A DNA stretch of 6,037 nucleotides, taken from NCBI GenBank assembly GCA_016296785.1, contig JAEDHX010000087.1, positions 1 through 6,037 on the forward strand. The letters run 5' to 3'. The translations under genes were made by a program, and so were the position numbers. Below the pieces are notes generated by a model. The model was not told where the DNA came from. It ran no database searches and saw only the letters and a program-made list of their open reading frames with translations. The number at the start of each line of letters is the position of its first letter. The stretch's first letter is position 1. This document shows positions 5,992-6,037 of this stretch, piece after piece. Origin of the DNA: Coprococcus sp. (GTDB lineage Bacteria; Bacillota; Clostridia; Lachnospirales; Lachnospiraceae).

Positions 5992-6037
5992 AGCCGCGGG
6001 ACCTGTCCCCATGGCAAATTCAACGGAGTAAGGATAT

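Larger units (their letters stand above)
5836..6019. repeat. REP/MITE-like palindromic element, four hairpin units in order F-F-R-R
   Basis: The unit is built on GGGGACAGGTCCCGTGGC followed by TAAAAA. Copies A (5837-5868) and B (5869-5900) are direct, with a 32-base period. C (about 5911-5926, variant with GGTACC) and D (5985-6019) are inverted. A (5836-5870) and D are reverse complements over 35 bases with two mismatches; B and C form an inner hairpin. A and B each also fold alone: for A, a 9-bp stem (5840-5848 with 5854-5862, two wobbles) and a 5-base loop. The 58 bases between C and D are AT-richer and unrelated to the unit. No transposase is present, so any movement would be in trans. REP sequences moved by IS200-like RAYT transposases are the nearest known analogue; that link is inference. 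The element covers the transporter stop codon and reaches nearly to the window end. Confidence 0.85.

Noticed and set aside
5740..6012. Open frame on the - strand with Gly/Glu-rich sequence
   Set aside because: It starts inside repeat unit D, runs antisense to the transporter and is composed of repeat and C-rich DNA; no domain is recognisable.
6021..6037. GGAG/AGGA near the window end as the ribosome binding site of a next gene
   Set aside because: It is plausible, but no start codon is visible before the window ends, so it cannot be supported.

Overview
The window looks like a low-GC, strictly anaerobic Firmicute, most likely of the Clostridia (Lachnospiraceae-like). The basis is an A/T-ending codon style, strong AGGAG-type ribosome binding sites, and two [FeFe]-hydrogenase maturation genes. 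The genus assignment is inference; no database was consulted.

Layout, all on the + strand. (1) Bases 1-753 hold the 3' part of a membrane protein gene. Its visible start is a 54-bp tandem repeat coding a Gln/Gly/Tyr-rich tail, followed by one membrane segment and an acidic/basic C-terminal domain. A clear intrinsic terminator (773-816) closes it. (2) hydG (858-2276, TTG start) and hydF (2289-3521) follow, 12 bases apart. Together they encode the radical-SAM enzyme that makes the CO/CN-bearing iron synthon of the H-cluster and the GTPase scaffold on which the diiron subcluster is assembled. The third maturase, hydE, and the hydrogenase itself are not in the window. (3) An 86-bp gap holds 35-bp tandem repeats that are duplicated copies of the hydF 3' end. 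(4) A patatin-like phospholipase gene (3608-4456) and a MATE-family transporter gene (4453-5865) overlap by ATGA and are probably translationally coupled. (5) The window ends in a REP/MITE-like palindromic element (about 5836-6019) made of four copies of one hairpin unit in the order forward, forward, reverse, reverse. The transporter's stop codon lies inside the first copy.

No terminator is visible between hydG and the end of the transporter gene, so hydG-hydF-patatin-MATE may be one transcript. The functional tie between H-cluster maturation and the last two genes is not evident from the sequence. The main points for a second look are the palindromic element and its capture of the transporter's C-terminus, the sharp C-ending codon shift in the last ~140 bases of that gene before the element, the hydF-tail tandem duplication with its embedded palindrome, and the resemblance of that palindrome to the hydG start region. 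I see no convincing new multi-gene system.
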